A DNA stretch of 64,000 nt from Oscillospiraceae bacterium. GTDB taxonomy: Bacteria > Bacillota > Clostridia > Oscillospirales > CAG-272. Position 1 is the stretch's first letter. Each line of letters begins with the position of its first letter. The notes beneath the pieces are model-generated. The model was not told where the DNA came from. It did no database searches and worked only from the letters and a program-made list of their open reading frames with translations. The translations under genes were made by a program, and so were the position numbers. Location: positions 1-64,000 of the forward strand of contig SVTO01000002.1 in NCBI GenBank assembly GCA_015063745.1. The letters run 5' to 3'. This document shows, in pieces, positions 1 to 8,834 of the stretch.

Positions 1-110
1 TTTTCGGCATCTGACTTTGCCGCCTCAACGATAGCCTTGGCTTCTGCTTCAGCGGTTTCAACACCATCCTTCTTAATCTGCTCAATAAGCTCCTGAAGTT
101 GAACTTCCAT
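1..110 (-). CDS. V-type ATP synthase subunit E, N-terminal part (partial)
   Basis: The minus-strand frame starts with ATG at 110 and runs off the window edge. The visible 36 residues begin MEVQLQELIEQIKKDGVE and continue as an Ala/Glu/Lys-rich helix, which is how subunit E (peripheral stalk) of clostridial V/A-type ATPases begins. The stalk joins the catalytic A3B3 head to the membrane sector. A good ribosome binding site, AAGGAG, lies upstream of the ATG. The rest of the operon is outside the window, so this is probably its first or an early gene. Identity rests on the N-terminus only. Confidence 0.7.
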   Translation of the reverse strand, partial: MEVQLQELIEQIKKDGVETAEAEAKAIVEAAKSDAE

Positions 111-160
111 AATTCTATCTCCTTTTACATTTAGTCAATTTTTCTGCTAAAAAATCAAAC

Positions 161-192
161 GGATCCAGCTTCCTCTGCAGACAGCTAGATCC
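161..192 (-). other. Leader hairpin upstream of the V-ATPase gene
   Basis: GGATC-C-AGCT and AGCT-A-GATCC form an inverted repeat around a 12-base loop, about 50 bases upstream of the subunit E start. It could be a leader structure or a terminator remnant. No T-run follows it in either direction. The remaining bases up to 316 are AT-rich with no recognisable gene. Confidence 0.35.
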
Positions 193-316
193 ATTAATAT
201 AATTATAATTATTCACTTTTTATTATTTTAACATATTTATCGTTTCTCGTCAAGGTCTTTAATAATAAAATTTGAAAATGTTTACATATACAAGAATTCC
301 ACTGCATTCTCATATC

Positions 317-345
317 TTGAATTATACGCCAAAATGTTATATAAT
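317..345 (+). promoter_or_regulatory. SigA-type promoter of the decayed MATE gene
   Basis: TTGAAT (317-322), 17 bases, TATAAT (340-345). It lies about 35 bases before the ATG at 381, which is preceded by GGAG. The promoter has survived although the gene behind it is broken. Confidence 0.65.
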
Positions 346-380
346 ATTCGTTGCAAATTTTGATTTTTCGGAGCAAAATT

Positions 381-1017
381 ATGAGCGATAACAAAGAAAT
401 GCCTGGCACGGCACCAATCGGTAAACTGCTGTTTAAATTGGCAGTACCGACGGTGGTTGCCCAGCTTATCTATAATGCTATACAACACCGTTGACCGCAT
501 TTATATCGGTCACATGCCGGGTAACGGAAGCCTTGCACTTACAGGTGTGGGGTATGTATGCCGATCATTATGATCATTTCGGCTTTTGCGGCGCTGGTTG
601 CTTCGGGCGGTGCGCCGAAAGCACCTATCTCCATGGGCAATAACAATTCTGCCAAAAAAATCATGGGCGGGTGCTTTTCTCTGCAGATTATTATCCCCGT
701 CGTTCTGACCGCCGTTTTGTTGATTTGGAATAAAGATCTGCATTTGATGTTTGGTGCGAGTAAAAACACCATTGGTTATGCCAATGACTATATGAATATT
801 TATGCGATCGGTACGGTGTTTGTTCAGTTGACATTTTGTACGGGTGCATTTATCACGGCGCAGGGCTACACAAAAATCAGTATGATTACAGTGCTTATAG
901 GTCTGGCAGCAATATTATTCTCGACCCTTTTTTCATGTTCGGTTTTAATATGGGCATAAAAGGCGCGGCAATTGCCATCATCTTTTTCCAAGCAATTTCT
1001 TATGCTTGGGTACTTCT
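381..1017 (+). pseudogene. MATE-family efflux transporter, frameshifted and truncated
   Basis: Starting at the ATG at 381, the frame encodes a typical MATE N-terminus (MSDNKEMPGTAPIGKLLFKL...AVPTVVAQL). It shifts near 480 into a frame reading NTVDRIYIGHMPGNG. It shifts again near 550 into MPIIMIISAFAALVASGGAP, and a third time near 912 before NIILDPFFMFGFNMGIKGAA. At least three frameshifts and loss of everything beyond about residue 215 of roughly 450 make it non-functional. MATE proteins are Na+ or H+ coupled multidrug exporters. An unrelated intact MATE gene is present at 28249-29634. After about 1017 the sequence stops matching MATE and turns into a PolC remnant. Confidence 0.8.
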
Positions 1018-1350
1018 TTTCTTATTTCCGTACGCAATGTGATTGCTTACCGTAACGATGTGTTCAACCATATAGAGAAACATATCATGCGCAAAGGCAT
1101 AGCAAATACCGGATACACCCATAAGATTATGGAGGATACACGCAAAGGGGTTTATTTCAAAGACGGTGTTTCGGATAAAATGAAAAAACAACTCAAAAAT
1201 ATTGAGATAGAGGATTGGTTTATCGATTCCATCGGGAAGATTCAATATTTATTCCAAAAGGCACACGGTATTACTTTTGTGAAGTTGGCGGCAACACTGA
1301 TGTGGTATAAGATTCATTATCCCAAAGAATTTCATGTAATTATGTTATAA
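1018..1350 (+). pseudogene. Remnant of the C-terminal part of DNA polymerase III PolC
   Basis: The open frame reads AYRNDVFNHIEKHIMRKGI, then HKIMEDTRKG, DWFIDSIGKIQYLF, QKAHGITFVKL and WYKIHYPKEF. This follows the order of the conserved C-terminal region of Gram-positive PolC (RDDI..YL, IME.VRKG, WYIDS..KIKY.FPKAHA, ..KV.YP). Only about 105 of more than 1,400 residues are present and no start of its own is evident. The normal PKAHAAAY segment is altered (QKAHGITF), which is consistent with decay. It is joined directly to the broken MATE gene, so this looks like a deletion or recombination scar. A phage or plasmid polymerase origin is possible. Confidence 0.6.
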
Positions 1351-1381
1351 AACCTCACCCCATACTCATGCGGGGTTTTGC
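1351..1381 (+). terminator. Hairpin terminator after the PolC remnant
   Basis: CCCCAT and ATGCGGGG form a short GC-rich stem followed by TTTTG, directly behind the stop codon at 1348-1350. Confidence 0.5.
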
Positions 1382-1429
1382 TTTTCCTACCGGTTGAACA
1401 CATCTTCCATACCCCTGCCTCCGACACCC

Positions 1430-1459
1430 AAAAAAGACGTCCGCACGGGCGTCTTTTCC
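1430..1459 (-). terminator. Terminator downstream of the GH127-like gene
   Basis: AAAAAGACG and CGTCTTTT form a stem with flanking A and T runs. It can work in both directions and stands about 55 bases after the stop of the minus-strand gene at 1513. Confidence 0.7.
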
Positions 1460-1512
1460 GGTATTATAATCATTCCTGTTTCCGCTGTACACCTTCCGAT
1501 TACAGCAATCCA

Positions 1513-2808
1513 TCATCCGAACAGAATCTTATGTTCACTTACCTTCGCAGTCTCATCCGGTACACGGTACCACTTCACGATCGGTACCAGATGCCGGCCG
1601 TCCACATCCGCCGCTGCCGCTTCATCCGCATAGGCTTCCGCACCGCCGGTGACTTCTGCATATACAATATCCCCGTCCGCATAGACGCCGTTTTCCTGTT
1701 TCGTTACACCGCCGGCTGTCTCTGCCCATAACAGATCGCTGTTGCAATAGATATACCACAGTCCCTCGGCCAGCCGCATGGTACAGCAGAACGGGGCTTC
1801 GTACATTCTCATTTTCACAGTATCCCACGGACTGCCCGCTGCGACTACGGTATCCGTTCCGGCGCCGCCGTTGGCACGCTGGATGGTGGCGAATGCATTA
1901 TGCCAGATACGCGCCGCGACGGTTCGGTATTCCGGACGGTTGGTGGCTTTGTACAGTTCCAGGGACAACATGAGCGAATCCACTACCGCGCAGGGTTCTG
2001 ACCAGGTATCCGGCCGTCCCCACCAGTTCAGGTTATGATAGGTGTATGTCATTCCGCCGCCGTGGACATAGGTTTCCCAGATACCCTCTGCACAGGTCCG
2101 GTAATATGCCTCCCCGGTCACTTCGTACATCCGCATCATGGCACGTCCCGCCGTAAGAGTACAGTGAGTCTGGGCCTTCATTGCACATTTATCCAGCTTT
2201 GCATAAAACCCGATCATTTCGTCCAGAAGTTCTTTTACGGCCGGGTCGCGGGTAACTTTGTACGCGTGGGACAGGCCGTCGATGGACATAAACGCGGCGC
2301 AGGTATCGGTGGAAAGCAGCCATTTCCCCTGTGTTCCGAGCTCCGTACCGCTGACGCCGCCGATTTCCGAGGTTTCACGATGGATCGGGTAGGCGGCAAA
2401 TTCTCCGCGCAGGGGCAGGAACAGATTGGCTGTAATGTCTCTGATCAATGTAAGGGAATAGTCGTCGCCAAACTGTTCATAGTGTTCGCAAAGTCCCCGC
2501 AAAAGCCAGGAATGGCCGGAAAGCTGTTCTTCACGGATCAGTCCGTCCCCGCATTTACCGAGATAATTCTGTTCATTCACCATGGACGGCATTTTTTCGA
2601 GCATCTGCTCCATACAGGGGATCTTCTCACCGGAAATTTTATAGTGGGATACAAACGCCAGAAGGGCACGGCCCTCTTTATCCCCCATCCATCCGTAGCC
2701 GATCGGTGAAAACACATCGTCTATCTGATAATACGGATCGCCTGCAAGTCTGTGGTAATTCAGGCGGATACGGTCCTCCAGTTCTTTCCTGCATAAATCA
2801 AGCCGCAT
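1513..2808 (-). CDS. GH127-like glycoside hydrolase (DUF1680 type)
   Basis: 431 residues with no signal peptide, so probably cytoplasmic. The helical barrel pattern resembles the GH127 beta-L-arabinofuranosidase group. Residues matching the zinc-cysteine site of that family are present: an E-x-C motif at about E271/C273 (SEPCAVVDSL) and a Cys pair at C341-C342 (PFCCTMRLAEGLW). Known GH127 enzymes use one of these cysteines as nucleophile. The protein is shorter than typical GH127 members (over 600 residues), mainly lacking C-terminal beta domains. It may therefore have another specificity or be another six-hairpin enzyme. The gene has its own promoter, and its nearest partners are glycolytic genes rather than a transporter. 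Confidence 0.6.
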   Translation of the reverse strand: MRLDLCRKELEDRIRLNYHRLAGDPYYQIDDVFSPIGYGWMGDKEGRALLAFVSHYKISGEKIPCMEQMLEKMPSMVNEQNYLGKCGDGLIREEQLSGHSWLLRGLCEHYEQFGDDYSLTLIRDITANLFLPLRGEFAAYPIHRETSEIGGVSGTELGTQGKWLLSTDTCAAFMSIDGLSHAYKVTRDPAVKELLDEMIGFYAKLDKCAMKAQTHCTLTAGRAMMRMYEVTGEAYYRTCAEGIWETYVHGGGMTYTYHNLNWWGRPDTWSEPCAVVDSLMLSLELYKATNRPEYRTVAARIWHNAFATIQRANGGAGTDTVVAAGSPWDTVKMRMYEAPFCCTMRLAEGLWYIYCNSDLLWAETAGGVTKQENGVYADGDIVYAEVTGGAEAYADEAAAADVDGRHLVPIVKWYRVPDETAKVSEHKILFG

Positions 2809-2838
2809 AATGTTGTTCCCTTCCCATTTGTTTTTTCT

Positions 2839-2867
2839 ATTATAACATGATTTGGCAGAAAAAACAA
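2839..2867 (-). promoter_or_regulatory. Promoter of the GH127-like gene
   Basis: On the minus strand TTGTTT, 17 bases, TATAAT (the -10 lies at 2839-2844). It is about 30 bases from the ATG at 2808. Confidence 0.55.
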
Positions 2868-2883
2868 GTGAACCTCTGCAAAC

Positions 2884-2938
2884 AAAAACAGACTGCCGTA
2901 CCGGAGAAAAGCTCCTCAGTCCTGCAGTCTGTTCATTT
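2884..2938 (-). terminator. Terminator of the pgk-tpiA-GyrI-like operon
   Basis: AACAGACTGC and GCAGTCTGTT form a ten-base perfect stem with a second internal stem (GGAG/CTCC). On the minus strand a T-rich run follows. It sits just after the stop codon at 2940. Confidence 0.75.
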
Positions 2939-2939
2939 T

Positions 2940-3428
2940 TTATTCCGCTGTATCCGGATCGGGTTTTACCGGGAAGAACATATACATCATTTTTCCGTCC
3001 GCCGGCATATAGTCAAAGGGACAGGCGGCAAATACCAGATTCTCTTCGGCACAGTATTCCATCACAGCTTCGATCACCTGAAGTTTCTTCCCTTCTACGG
3101 GTGCGTACAGATAATCGTACTCCGGTACCGTCCATTTTTCAAATCCCTTGGGTACTCTGGCGCTGTCTTCGGTTTCGATCCCCGCCATGTAAACCACCGT
3201 TTTGGATTTTTTGTCTCCGGGCGGTAGGAATGTGCCCGTTTCATCGTTCATCAGTCCCCATACGCCTGCAGCATCGCCGTCTTCATCTTTTTTGGCCAGG
3301 TGCATGACGGATTTGCCCTTCCGGTTGATCTCCATCCAGAGCTTATCCACATACCCCGGACCGTCCGTACTTCTTCCCACCAGTCCGATCACCGTAAAGG
3401 CGGGCAAAGTACATTTTTTGATGTCCAT
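2940..3428 (-). CDS. GyrI-like / effector-binding domain protein
   Basis: 162 residues. The fold signature is that of the GyrI-like small-molecule binding domain: an N-terminal strand (TLPAFTVIGLVGRS), a central segment WGLMNDETG, a YMAGIETED strand and a late YDYLYAPVEGKK segment. There is no DNA-binding domain, so this is a stand-alone effector-binding protein. Such proteins bind or modify small hydrophobic molecules, or antagonise other proteins. Six bases separate it from tpiA and it is followed by a strong terminator, so it is the last gene of the glycolytic operon. Its ribosome binding site, AAGGG, is close to the ATG and weak, suggesting coupled translation. Confidence 0.7.
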   Translation of the reverse strand: MDIKKCTLPAFTVIGLVGRSTDGPGYVDKLWMEINRKGKSVMHLAKKDEDGDAAGVWGLMNDETGTFLPPGDKKSKTVVYMAGIETEDSARVPKGFEKWTVPEYDYLYAPVEGKKLQVIEAVMEYCAEENLVFAACPFDYMPADGKMMYMFFPVKPDPDTAE

Positions 3429-3434
3429 ATTCCC

Positions 3435-4205
3435 TTATGCCTGTGCAGCGTCTACGATCTTGGCAAACTTTTCGGGAACCAGGGATGCGCCGCCGATCAG
3501 ACCGCCGTCAACATTTACCTTGGACAGCAGTTCAGCTGCGTTGGCATCGTTCATGGAACCGCCGTACTGGATGGTCAGGCCTTCTGCTGCCGCACAGCCG
3601 TACAGGCCGCATACAACGTCACGGATGATGGCACATACTTCTTCTGCCTGGTCGGGAGTAGCGGTCAGGCCGGTACCGATTGCCCATACGGGTTCGTATG
3701 CGATGATTACGTTCTTCAGGTCTTCTGTGGAGATACCTGCCAGGTCCAGCTTGGTCTGCATGGAAACGATTTCAGCAGTGATGCCGGCCTGTCTTTCTTC
3801 CAGGACTTCACCCAGGCACAGGATTACCTTCAGACCTGCAGCCAGAGCAGCCTTGGTTCTCTTGTTTACGGTTTCGTCGGTTTCGCCGAAGTACTGTCTT
3901 CTTTCGCTGTGGCCGATGATTACGTATTCAGCGCCGGCTTCCAACAGCATGGAGGTGGAAATTTCACCGGTGAAAGCACCCTTTGCTTCGAAGTGTACAT
4001 TCTGTGCACCGATCTTTACGTTGGTGCCCTTGGCAGCTTCAGCAGCTACTGCGATGTCCACGAAGGGAACGCACAGTACTACATCACAGCCGTCCTTGCC
4101 TGCGGTCAGAGCTGCGGTTTCCTTTACAGCCTTAACTGCTTCGGAGGGAGTCATATTCATCTTCCAGTTGCCTGCGATGACAACCTTTCTTACGTCCTTT
4201 TTCAT
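3435..4205 (-). CDS. tpiA: Triosephosphate isomerase
   Basis: 256 residues, the usual length. It interconverts dihydroxyacetone phosphate and glyceraldehyde 3-phosphate in glycolysis. The catalytic landmarks are visible: GNWKMN with the active Lys near the N-terminus, IIGHSERR with the electrophilic His, and AYEPVWAIGTG with the catalytic Glu and flexible loop, then QYGGSM and GGLIGGASL for phosphate binding. A GTG three codons upstream (4214) also opens the frame. It touches the AGGTG ribosome binding site, while the ATG at 4205 stands at proper distance, so 4205 is the better start. It lies directly downstream of pgk. Confidence 0.96.
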   Translation of the reverse strand: MKKDVRKVVIAGNWKMNMTPSEAVKAVKETAALTAGKDGCDVVLCVPFVDIAVAAEAAKGTNVKIGAQNVHFEAKGAFTGEISTSMLLEAGAEYVIIGHSERRQYFGETDETVNKRTKAALAAGLKVILCLGEVLEERQAGITAEIVSMQTKLDLAGISTEDLKNVIIAYEPVWAIGTGLTATPDQAEEVCAIIRDVVCGLYGCAAAEGLTIQYGGSMNDANAAELLSKVNVDGGLIGGASLVPEKFAKIVDAAQA

Positions 4206-4242
4206 ATCATTCACCTTTTTTTATAAAAATTTTACAGGGAAA

Positions 4243-4274
4243 GAGCGAAGGTCAATATTCCCTGACCCTCGCTC
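4243..4274 (-). promoter_or_regulatory. Strong hairpin between pgk and tpiA
   Basis: GAGCGA-A-GGTCA pairs with TGACC-C-TCGCTC across a short loop. In the transcript direction it is followed by CTCTTTCC and then an AT-rich stretch. It could be a partial terminator, an mRNA-stabilising or processing structure that sets pgk and tpiA levels apart. No SigA promoter of good quality was seen between the two genes. Confidence 0.6.
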
Positions 4275-4295
4275 ATATCCGCGAAGTTACATCAA

Positions 4296-5588
4296 TTATT
4301 TGTCCAGCAGACAAGCGATACCGGGCAGTTCCAGACCTTCCAGGAATTCCAGAGAAGCGCCGCCGCCGGTGGAGATGTGGGTCATCTTGTCAGCGTAGCC
4401 CAGCTGTTCAACAGCAGCCGCAGAGTCACCGCCGCCGATGATGGAGATCGCGCCGGATTCAGCTACAGCCTTGGCTACAGCGCGGGTACCGGATGCGAAG
4501 TTTTCCCATTCAGATACGCCCATGGGACCGTTCCATACTACTGTACCGGAACCAATGATGGTCTTGGAGTACAGTTCCTGGGTCTTTTCGCCGATGTCCA
4601 GACCCATCCAGCCGTCCGGAATGGAGTCGGAGTAGATGCGCATGAAGGTGCTGTTTTCGCTGTATTCACGTGCGATTACGTTGTCTACGGGCAGCAAGAA
4701 GTTTACGCCCTTGGCCTTAGCCTTAGCCAGCAGATCTCTCGCCAGATCCAGCTTGTCGGATTCGCAGATGGAAGTACCGGTGGTGTTGCCCAGAGCAGCG
4801 AAGAAGGTATATGCCATACCGCCGCCGATGATCAGGGTGTCAACCTTTTCCAGCAGATTATTGATAACGCCGATCTTGTCGGAAACCTTTGCACCGCCGA
4901 GGATGGCTACGAAGGGTCTCTTGGGATCGTCCAGAGCCTTACCCATGATTTCGATTTCCTTCTGGATCAGATAACCGCATACTGCAGGCAGGTAATCAGC
5001 AACACCTGCGGTGGAAGCGTGTGCTCTGTGTGCGGTACCGAATGCGTCGTTTACATATACTTCAGCCAGAGAAGCCATAGCCTTGGCGAAGTCGGGATCG
5101 TTCTTTTCTTCGGCAGCGTGGAAACGTACGTTTTCCAGCAGCAGGATTTCGCCTTCCTTCAGATCAGCAGCCTTTGCCTGTGCATCGGGACCTACTACGT
5201 CCTTAGCCAGAGTAACCTTCAGACCGCGCTTGGTCAGGTCGTCGGCAACGATCTTCAGAGACAGCTTGGTGATGTCCTTTGCGCCCTTTTCCAGAGCAGC
5301 AGCGGTTGCTGCTTCCTGTTCTTCTGCGGGCAGTTCGGCGATCTTCTTCTTTTCCTTCTTGTCCAGCTTCAGTTCAGCGTCCAGAACGTTGTGGGGTCTG
5401 CCCATGTGAGAGCAGAGGATAACCTTTGCGCCCTGATCTACCAGGTACTGGATGGTCTTCATTGCGCCTACGATACGCTTATCGTCGGTGATCACGCCGT
5501 CTTTAACGGGTACGTTGAAATCGCAGCGGACCAGAACCCGCTTGCCTTTGACATCAATGTCTTCAACAGTTTTCTTGTTGTAGGTCAT
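4296..5588 (-). CDS. pgk: Phosphoglycerate kinase
   Basis: 430 residues. It makes ATP from 1,3-bisphosphoglycerate in glycolysis. Visible motifs are [11 protein letters not shown] at the N-terminus, [14 protein letters not shown], the mid-protein segment [12 protein letters not shown], and the C-terminal GGGDSAAA nucleotide loop. The protein is about 30 residues longer than common bacterial PGKs. The excess is a charged stretch (residues about 68-100, rich in Lys, Glu and Ala) right after SHMGRP. It leads the pgk-tpiA-GyrI-like operon from its own promoter. No gapdh lies next to it in this window. Confidence 0.96.
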   Translation of the reverse strand: MTYNKKTVEDIDVKGKRVLVRCDFNVPVKDGVITDDKRIVGAMKTIQYLVDQGAKVILCSHMGRPHNVLDAELKLDKKEKKKIAELPAEEQEAATAAALEKGAKDITKLSLKIVADDLTKRGLKVTLAKDVVGPDAQAKAADLKEGEILLLENVRFHAAEEKNDPDFAKAMASLAEVYVNDAFGTAHRAHASTAGVADYLPAVCGYLIQKEIEIMGKALDDPKRPFVAILGGAKVSDKIGVINNLLEKVDTLIIGGGMAYTFFAALGNTTGTSICESDKLDLARDLLAKAKAKGVNFLLPVDNVIAREYSENSTFMRIYSDSIPDGWMGLDIGEKTQELYSKTIIGSGTVVWNGPMGVSEWENFASGTRAVAKAVAESGAISIIGGGDSAAAVEQLGYADKMTHISTGGGASLEFLEGLELPGIACLLDK

Positions 5589-5627
5589 AGTTGTTCTCCT
5601 GTTTTGAATAATTTTGTATACCTTATT

Positions 5628-5656
5628 ACTATATCACATTATTGGAATTTTATCAA
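5628..5656 (-). promoter_or_regulatory. Promoter of the pgk operon
   Basis: On the minus strand TTGATA, 17 bases, TATAGT (the -10 at 5628-5633). It sits 40 bases upstream of the pgk ATG, which has a GGAG ribosome binding site. Confidence 0.75.
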
Positions 5657-5730
5657 CAGTTTTTTTGTAAAAATGTGGTATTCTGCGTTATTTTTTCTCA
5701 TACAGGCGCCATATCCGGCCGTCTTCGGGC

Positions 5731-5763
5731 AAAAAGCACACCCCACCGGACTGCGGCAGGGTG
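5731..5763 (-). terminator. Terminator of the GH36 cluster
   Basis: CACCCTGCCG pairs with CGGTGGGGTG, followed on the minus strand by a run of T residues (TGCTTTTTG). It ends the transcript that carries the GH36 genes and pseudogene. Confidence 0.65.
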
Positions 5764-5783
5764 AGATAATCAGGTATGACAAT

Positions 5784-6645
5784 TTACACTTCCTCAAAGA
5801 GTACAAGCTCGGAGTGCATGGGTGTCAGGCGCAGAGTGATGCCCGAAGCCAGCAGCTCCGTCCGGAGACAATGGCGGATGTGCCGCTGTTGTCGAAGGTG
5901 ATACGGTAGGTCCTGCCGGCATCCGGTCCCTTGGGGTATACGGTGATGGGGGAAGTGTCATGTCCCGGCAGGCAGAATACGGCCATTGCGGCTCTGGTTC
6001 TGTCTGCGGCGGTCAGTTCCATGGCACAGAATCCGTCCCGTCTGGCGGAGGCACCGTCGGCGTTGTGGTGGTACATTTTCGCTGTAGGCTGGAAGGGGCG
6101 GATGAAGTCACGGTATACGGCCAGACTGTGCTTCAGGAATGCATTCTGTTTCCGGTTGGTCCCGGAGCTGATATTGATATTGCAGAGCATGGCATTGCGC
6201 ATCTGGAACTGCAGAGATGCATAATCGGCACCGCCCATGCCGTTTACCAGCCGGGTTACTCTTTCCGGCGGAAGAACGGTAGTCATCCCGGCTGTGATGG
6301 CCAGAGAACGGGGCGCTTTCTGCCAGTCGGACACCCATGTATGGTGGAACGCCGGAAGCAGACCCAGATCCGTCCGGGCACCGCCGCTGGCACAGTTTTC
6401 GAAAATCACATGGGGAAAACGCTTTTTCAGGCGTTTGTACATAGCACATACGGCCTGTGTATGCCGCAGATTGCCGCCCTCCTGCCGTTCCCCGTTTTTC
6501 ATGAAAAAGCAGGTACGGCGGCATTCCATCCGGCGGGAACGAGCATACCGCTGCGGAATTGTTCCGTATATACCGTCAGATCACTGCAGTAGGAAAACGA
6601 GGTATGTTCCTTATTGAATCCGATATGCAGATCGTCTGTTTTCAT
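5784..6645 (-). pseudogene. GH36 alpha-galactosidase-like gene with a large internal deletion
   Basis: The ATG at 6645 follows a good AAAGGAG site. It encodes about 45 residues matching the N-terminus of the two intact neighbours (LTVYTEQFRSGMLVPAGWNA). The reading then jumps, with a frame change near 6510, to a segment equal to residues after about 455 of the neighbours (MKNGERQEGG, KKRFPHVIFENCASGGARTD). About 410 codons are missing, including the nucleophile region. A second frameshift near 5862 separates the body from the expected C-terminal end (MHSELVLFEEV). It is the third and last copy of the tandem GH36 cluster. Confidence 0.85.
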
Positions 6646-6673
6646 AAGTATCTCCTTTCACGGAAGGATGCTG

Positions 6674-8815
6674 TTACTGTACTTCTTCCAGCAGCAGCAG
6701 TTCCGATGTCAGAGGGGCAAGACGGAAGGTAAGACCGGTTGTTTTCAGTTCGTAGCCGGTATACAGGACGGATGTTCCGGTGTTGTCGAAGGTGACACGG
6801 TAGGTTTTGCCCGCATCCACGCCCCGGAAACGGATCGGGATGACAGGTACGGGTTTGGACAGGGCAAAGATTGTCACAGCTTCCTTCGTTTTGTCCGCCG
6901 CACTCAGCTCCATTGCCAGCCAACCGTCTTTCTGGGCATCGGGAATGGCTTCGTTGTGGTGGTACATATGGGCAGTCGGCAGGAAGGGCCGGATGAAATT
7001 CTTGTATACATCCACGCTGTGCCGGATGAAATCCAGCTGTTCCGTATTCCATTCCACGCCGTCCGGCTTGAGGGGCGCCATGGAAATGTGGCCGAGCATG
7101 GTATTGCGCATCTGGAAATCCAGGGATGCATAACGGAACCCGCCCATACCGGCCAGCAGACGTGCCACTCTCTCCGGCGGCAGGGCCATGGTCATACCGG
7201 AAGTAATACAAACGGAACGGGGGGCTTTCTGACAGTCGGACACCCATGTATGGTGGAAATACCGCATGATACCAAGGTCGGTACGTCCGCCGCCGCCCGC
7301 GCAGTTTTCGAAAATCACATGGGGGAAACGCTTTTTCAGCCGTTCGTACATGGCATACACACCTTCGTAATGCTTGAGCAGCGTGTATTCCTGCCGTTCG
7401 CCGTTTTTCACGAAGGGTGTGACCACTTCGGCAATATTATAATCGAGGCGGAAGAAGTCCAGTTCATTTTCTTCGATGACTCTTGCAATTTCGTTTTCCA
7501 CCCAGGCAGCCGCTTCGGGAATCGTGAAATCCACAATACCGTAGCTGCGCTTATTCCAGGGTTCGGAGGTGATCCAGTCCAGACGGTCGAAATACATCTG
7601 GATTCCCGTGCCGATACGTTCCGGATCCATCCACAGGCCGAATTTCAGGCCGAGTTTCTTTGCATAGTCCCGTATTTCCCGAAAACCGTTCGGATATCTC
7701 TCGGGATCCGCTTCCCATATACCGGCGCGTCCCCACCATTCCGATTCTTCTTTTCCGGGCGGGCAGTACCAGCCGGCATCGATATAGAATACCTCAGCAC
7801 CTGCAGCAGCAGCCTGTTCCATAAAGCGCATTGTGCCCTGTACTTCCATATTGTGTTCCGGTCCGATCCCCGCTACCACCGGGCAAACCGCACCGTCGGC
7901 TTCGGGCAGATTGAGAACGGAACGACGGATATGGTCATAGGATGCATTGACCGCATCATCCACATTGCCGAACAGGACACCGATGTGCATCTGCGGTGTC
8001 ACCAGCGTTTTGCCGGCTTCCAGCTGGTACAGGGGATCCAGACCCTCGATGGCCAGATCGAACATCAGCGTTGCGGGCGGTCCGTTCCGGTTGGCATCGT
8101 AGTCAAAGGAGAAACGATAACCGCCGGTATACGCCATCTGGCCGAAGAACATAAGGCCGGTCAGATTGTTTTTCAGGAAGAAGAGGGGATGGCGGCAGCG
8201 ATAACGGGAATACCGTCCGGCGATGGTTGTTTTTTCAAAGAGCAGAGGACGCCAGATCATGTCCCCTTCCCGGTGTCCGCTGTCGTCGCCGAAATAGCCC
8301 AGCGTGTATATTTCTTCCGGTTTATAGCTTGTACCGAATTTCATAGGATCCGTTTGCTCGGCGATACCGCTGAACAGCGAGAGACCGGACACAGCCATGG
8401 TTTCCGCGGACAGATTGCGGATCTCCAGCCAGCGGGAAAACATAGCTGTTCCGTCCAGCAGGGTATGCACGGCAATCTCCATGGGTTTGAATGCGGAACG
8501 CAGGGTCAGGACTGCTTCCTTGGATCCGTTTTCCCGGTCCAGAACCGCAAAATCCTGCAGTTCCAGGCGATATTCCACGCTTTCGCCGTCGATGGCAACA
8601 TGAAAGGAGGATGGATACTGGTGGTCGCTCACAAAGGTCGGCAGGTTGGAAAGGACATTCAGGGGATACCCTGCTGCGTTCCATCCGCCGGGGATCAGCA
8701 TACCATCGGACAGCCGTTCTTCATACACGGTCAGGCCGCTGCGGTAGCTGTACACCGGCTCCGGAGTGTTTCGGGTGTACACATTGATATAGGAAGAATG
8801 ATTATTCTGCATCAT
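6674..8815 (-). CDS. GH36-family alpha-galactosidase-like enzyme
   Basis: 713 residues, no signal peptide. The N-terminal beta-sandwich domain (about 1-300) precedes the catalytic barrel with FYIDAGWYCPP, LKFGLWMDPERIG and DFFRLDYNIAEV. The last carries the likely nucleophile Asp, and FENCAGGGGRTDLG carries the likely acid/base Asp. GH36 enzymes release alpha-linked galactose from oligosaccharides. The PPERV segment differs from classical alpha-galactosidases, so the exact substrate is uncertain. Start: an upstream in-frame ATG at 8863 exists, but GGAGG stands five bases before the ATG at 8815. It is 20 bases downstream of the next GH36 gene, so the two are co-transcribed. Confidence 0.8.
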   Translation of the reverse strand: MMQNNHSSYINVYTRNTPEPVYSYRSGLTVYEERLSDGMLIPGGWNAAGYPLNVLSNLPTFVSDHQYPSSFHVAIDGESVEYRLELQDFAVLDRENGSKEAVLTLRSAFKPMEIAVHTLLDGTAMFSRWLEIRNLSAETMAVSGLSLFSGIAEQTDPMKFGTSYKPEEIYTLGYFGDDSGHREGDMIWRPLLFEKTTIAGRYSRYRCRHPLFFLKNNLTGLMFFGQMAYTGGYRFSFDYDANRNGPPATLMFDLAIEGLDPLYQLEAGKTLVTPQMHIGVLFGNVDDAVNASYDHIRRSVLNLPEADGAVCPVVAGIGPEHNMEVQGTMRFMEQAAAAGAEVFYIDAGWYCPPGKEESEWWGRAGIWEADPERYPNGFREIRDYAKKLGLKFGLWMDPERIGTGIQMYFDRLDWITSEPWNKRSYGIVDFTIPEAAAWVENEIARVIEENELDFFRLDYNIAEVVTPFVKNGERQEYTLLKHYEGVYAMYERLKKRFPHVIFENCAGGGGRTDLGIMRYFHHTWVSDCQKAPRSVCITSGMTMALPPERVARLLAGMGGFRYASLDFQMRNTMLGHISMAPLKPDGVEWNTEQLDFIRHSVDVYKNFIRPFLPTAHMYHHNEAIPDAQKDGWLAMELSAADKTKEAVTIFALSKPVPVIPIRFRGVDAGKTYRVTFDNTGTSVLYTGYELKTTGLTFRLAPLTSELLLLEEVQ

Positions 8816-8834
8816 AAGCGCCTCCATGGATGAA

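Noticed and set aside
4377..5909. A 510-codon open frame antisense to pgk
   Set aside because: It runs across pgk and its promoter, has no start site or family resemblance, and is a shadow of the real gene.
6614..8833. A 739-codon open frame antisense to the GH36 gene
   Set aside because: The minus strand has strong GH36 similarity, ribosome binding sites and tandem paralogs. The opposite frame has no recognisable domains and arises from codon bias.
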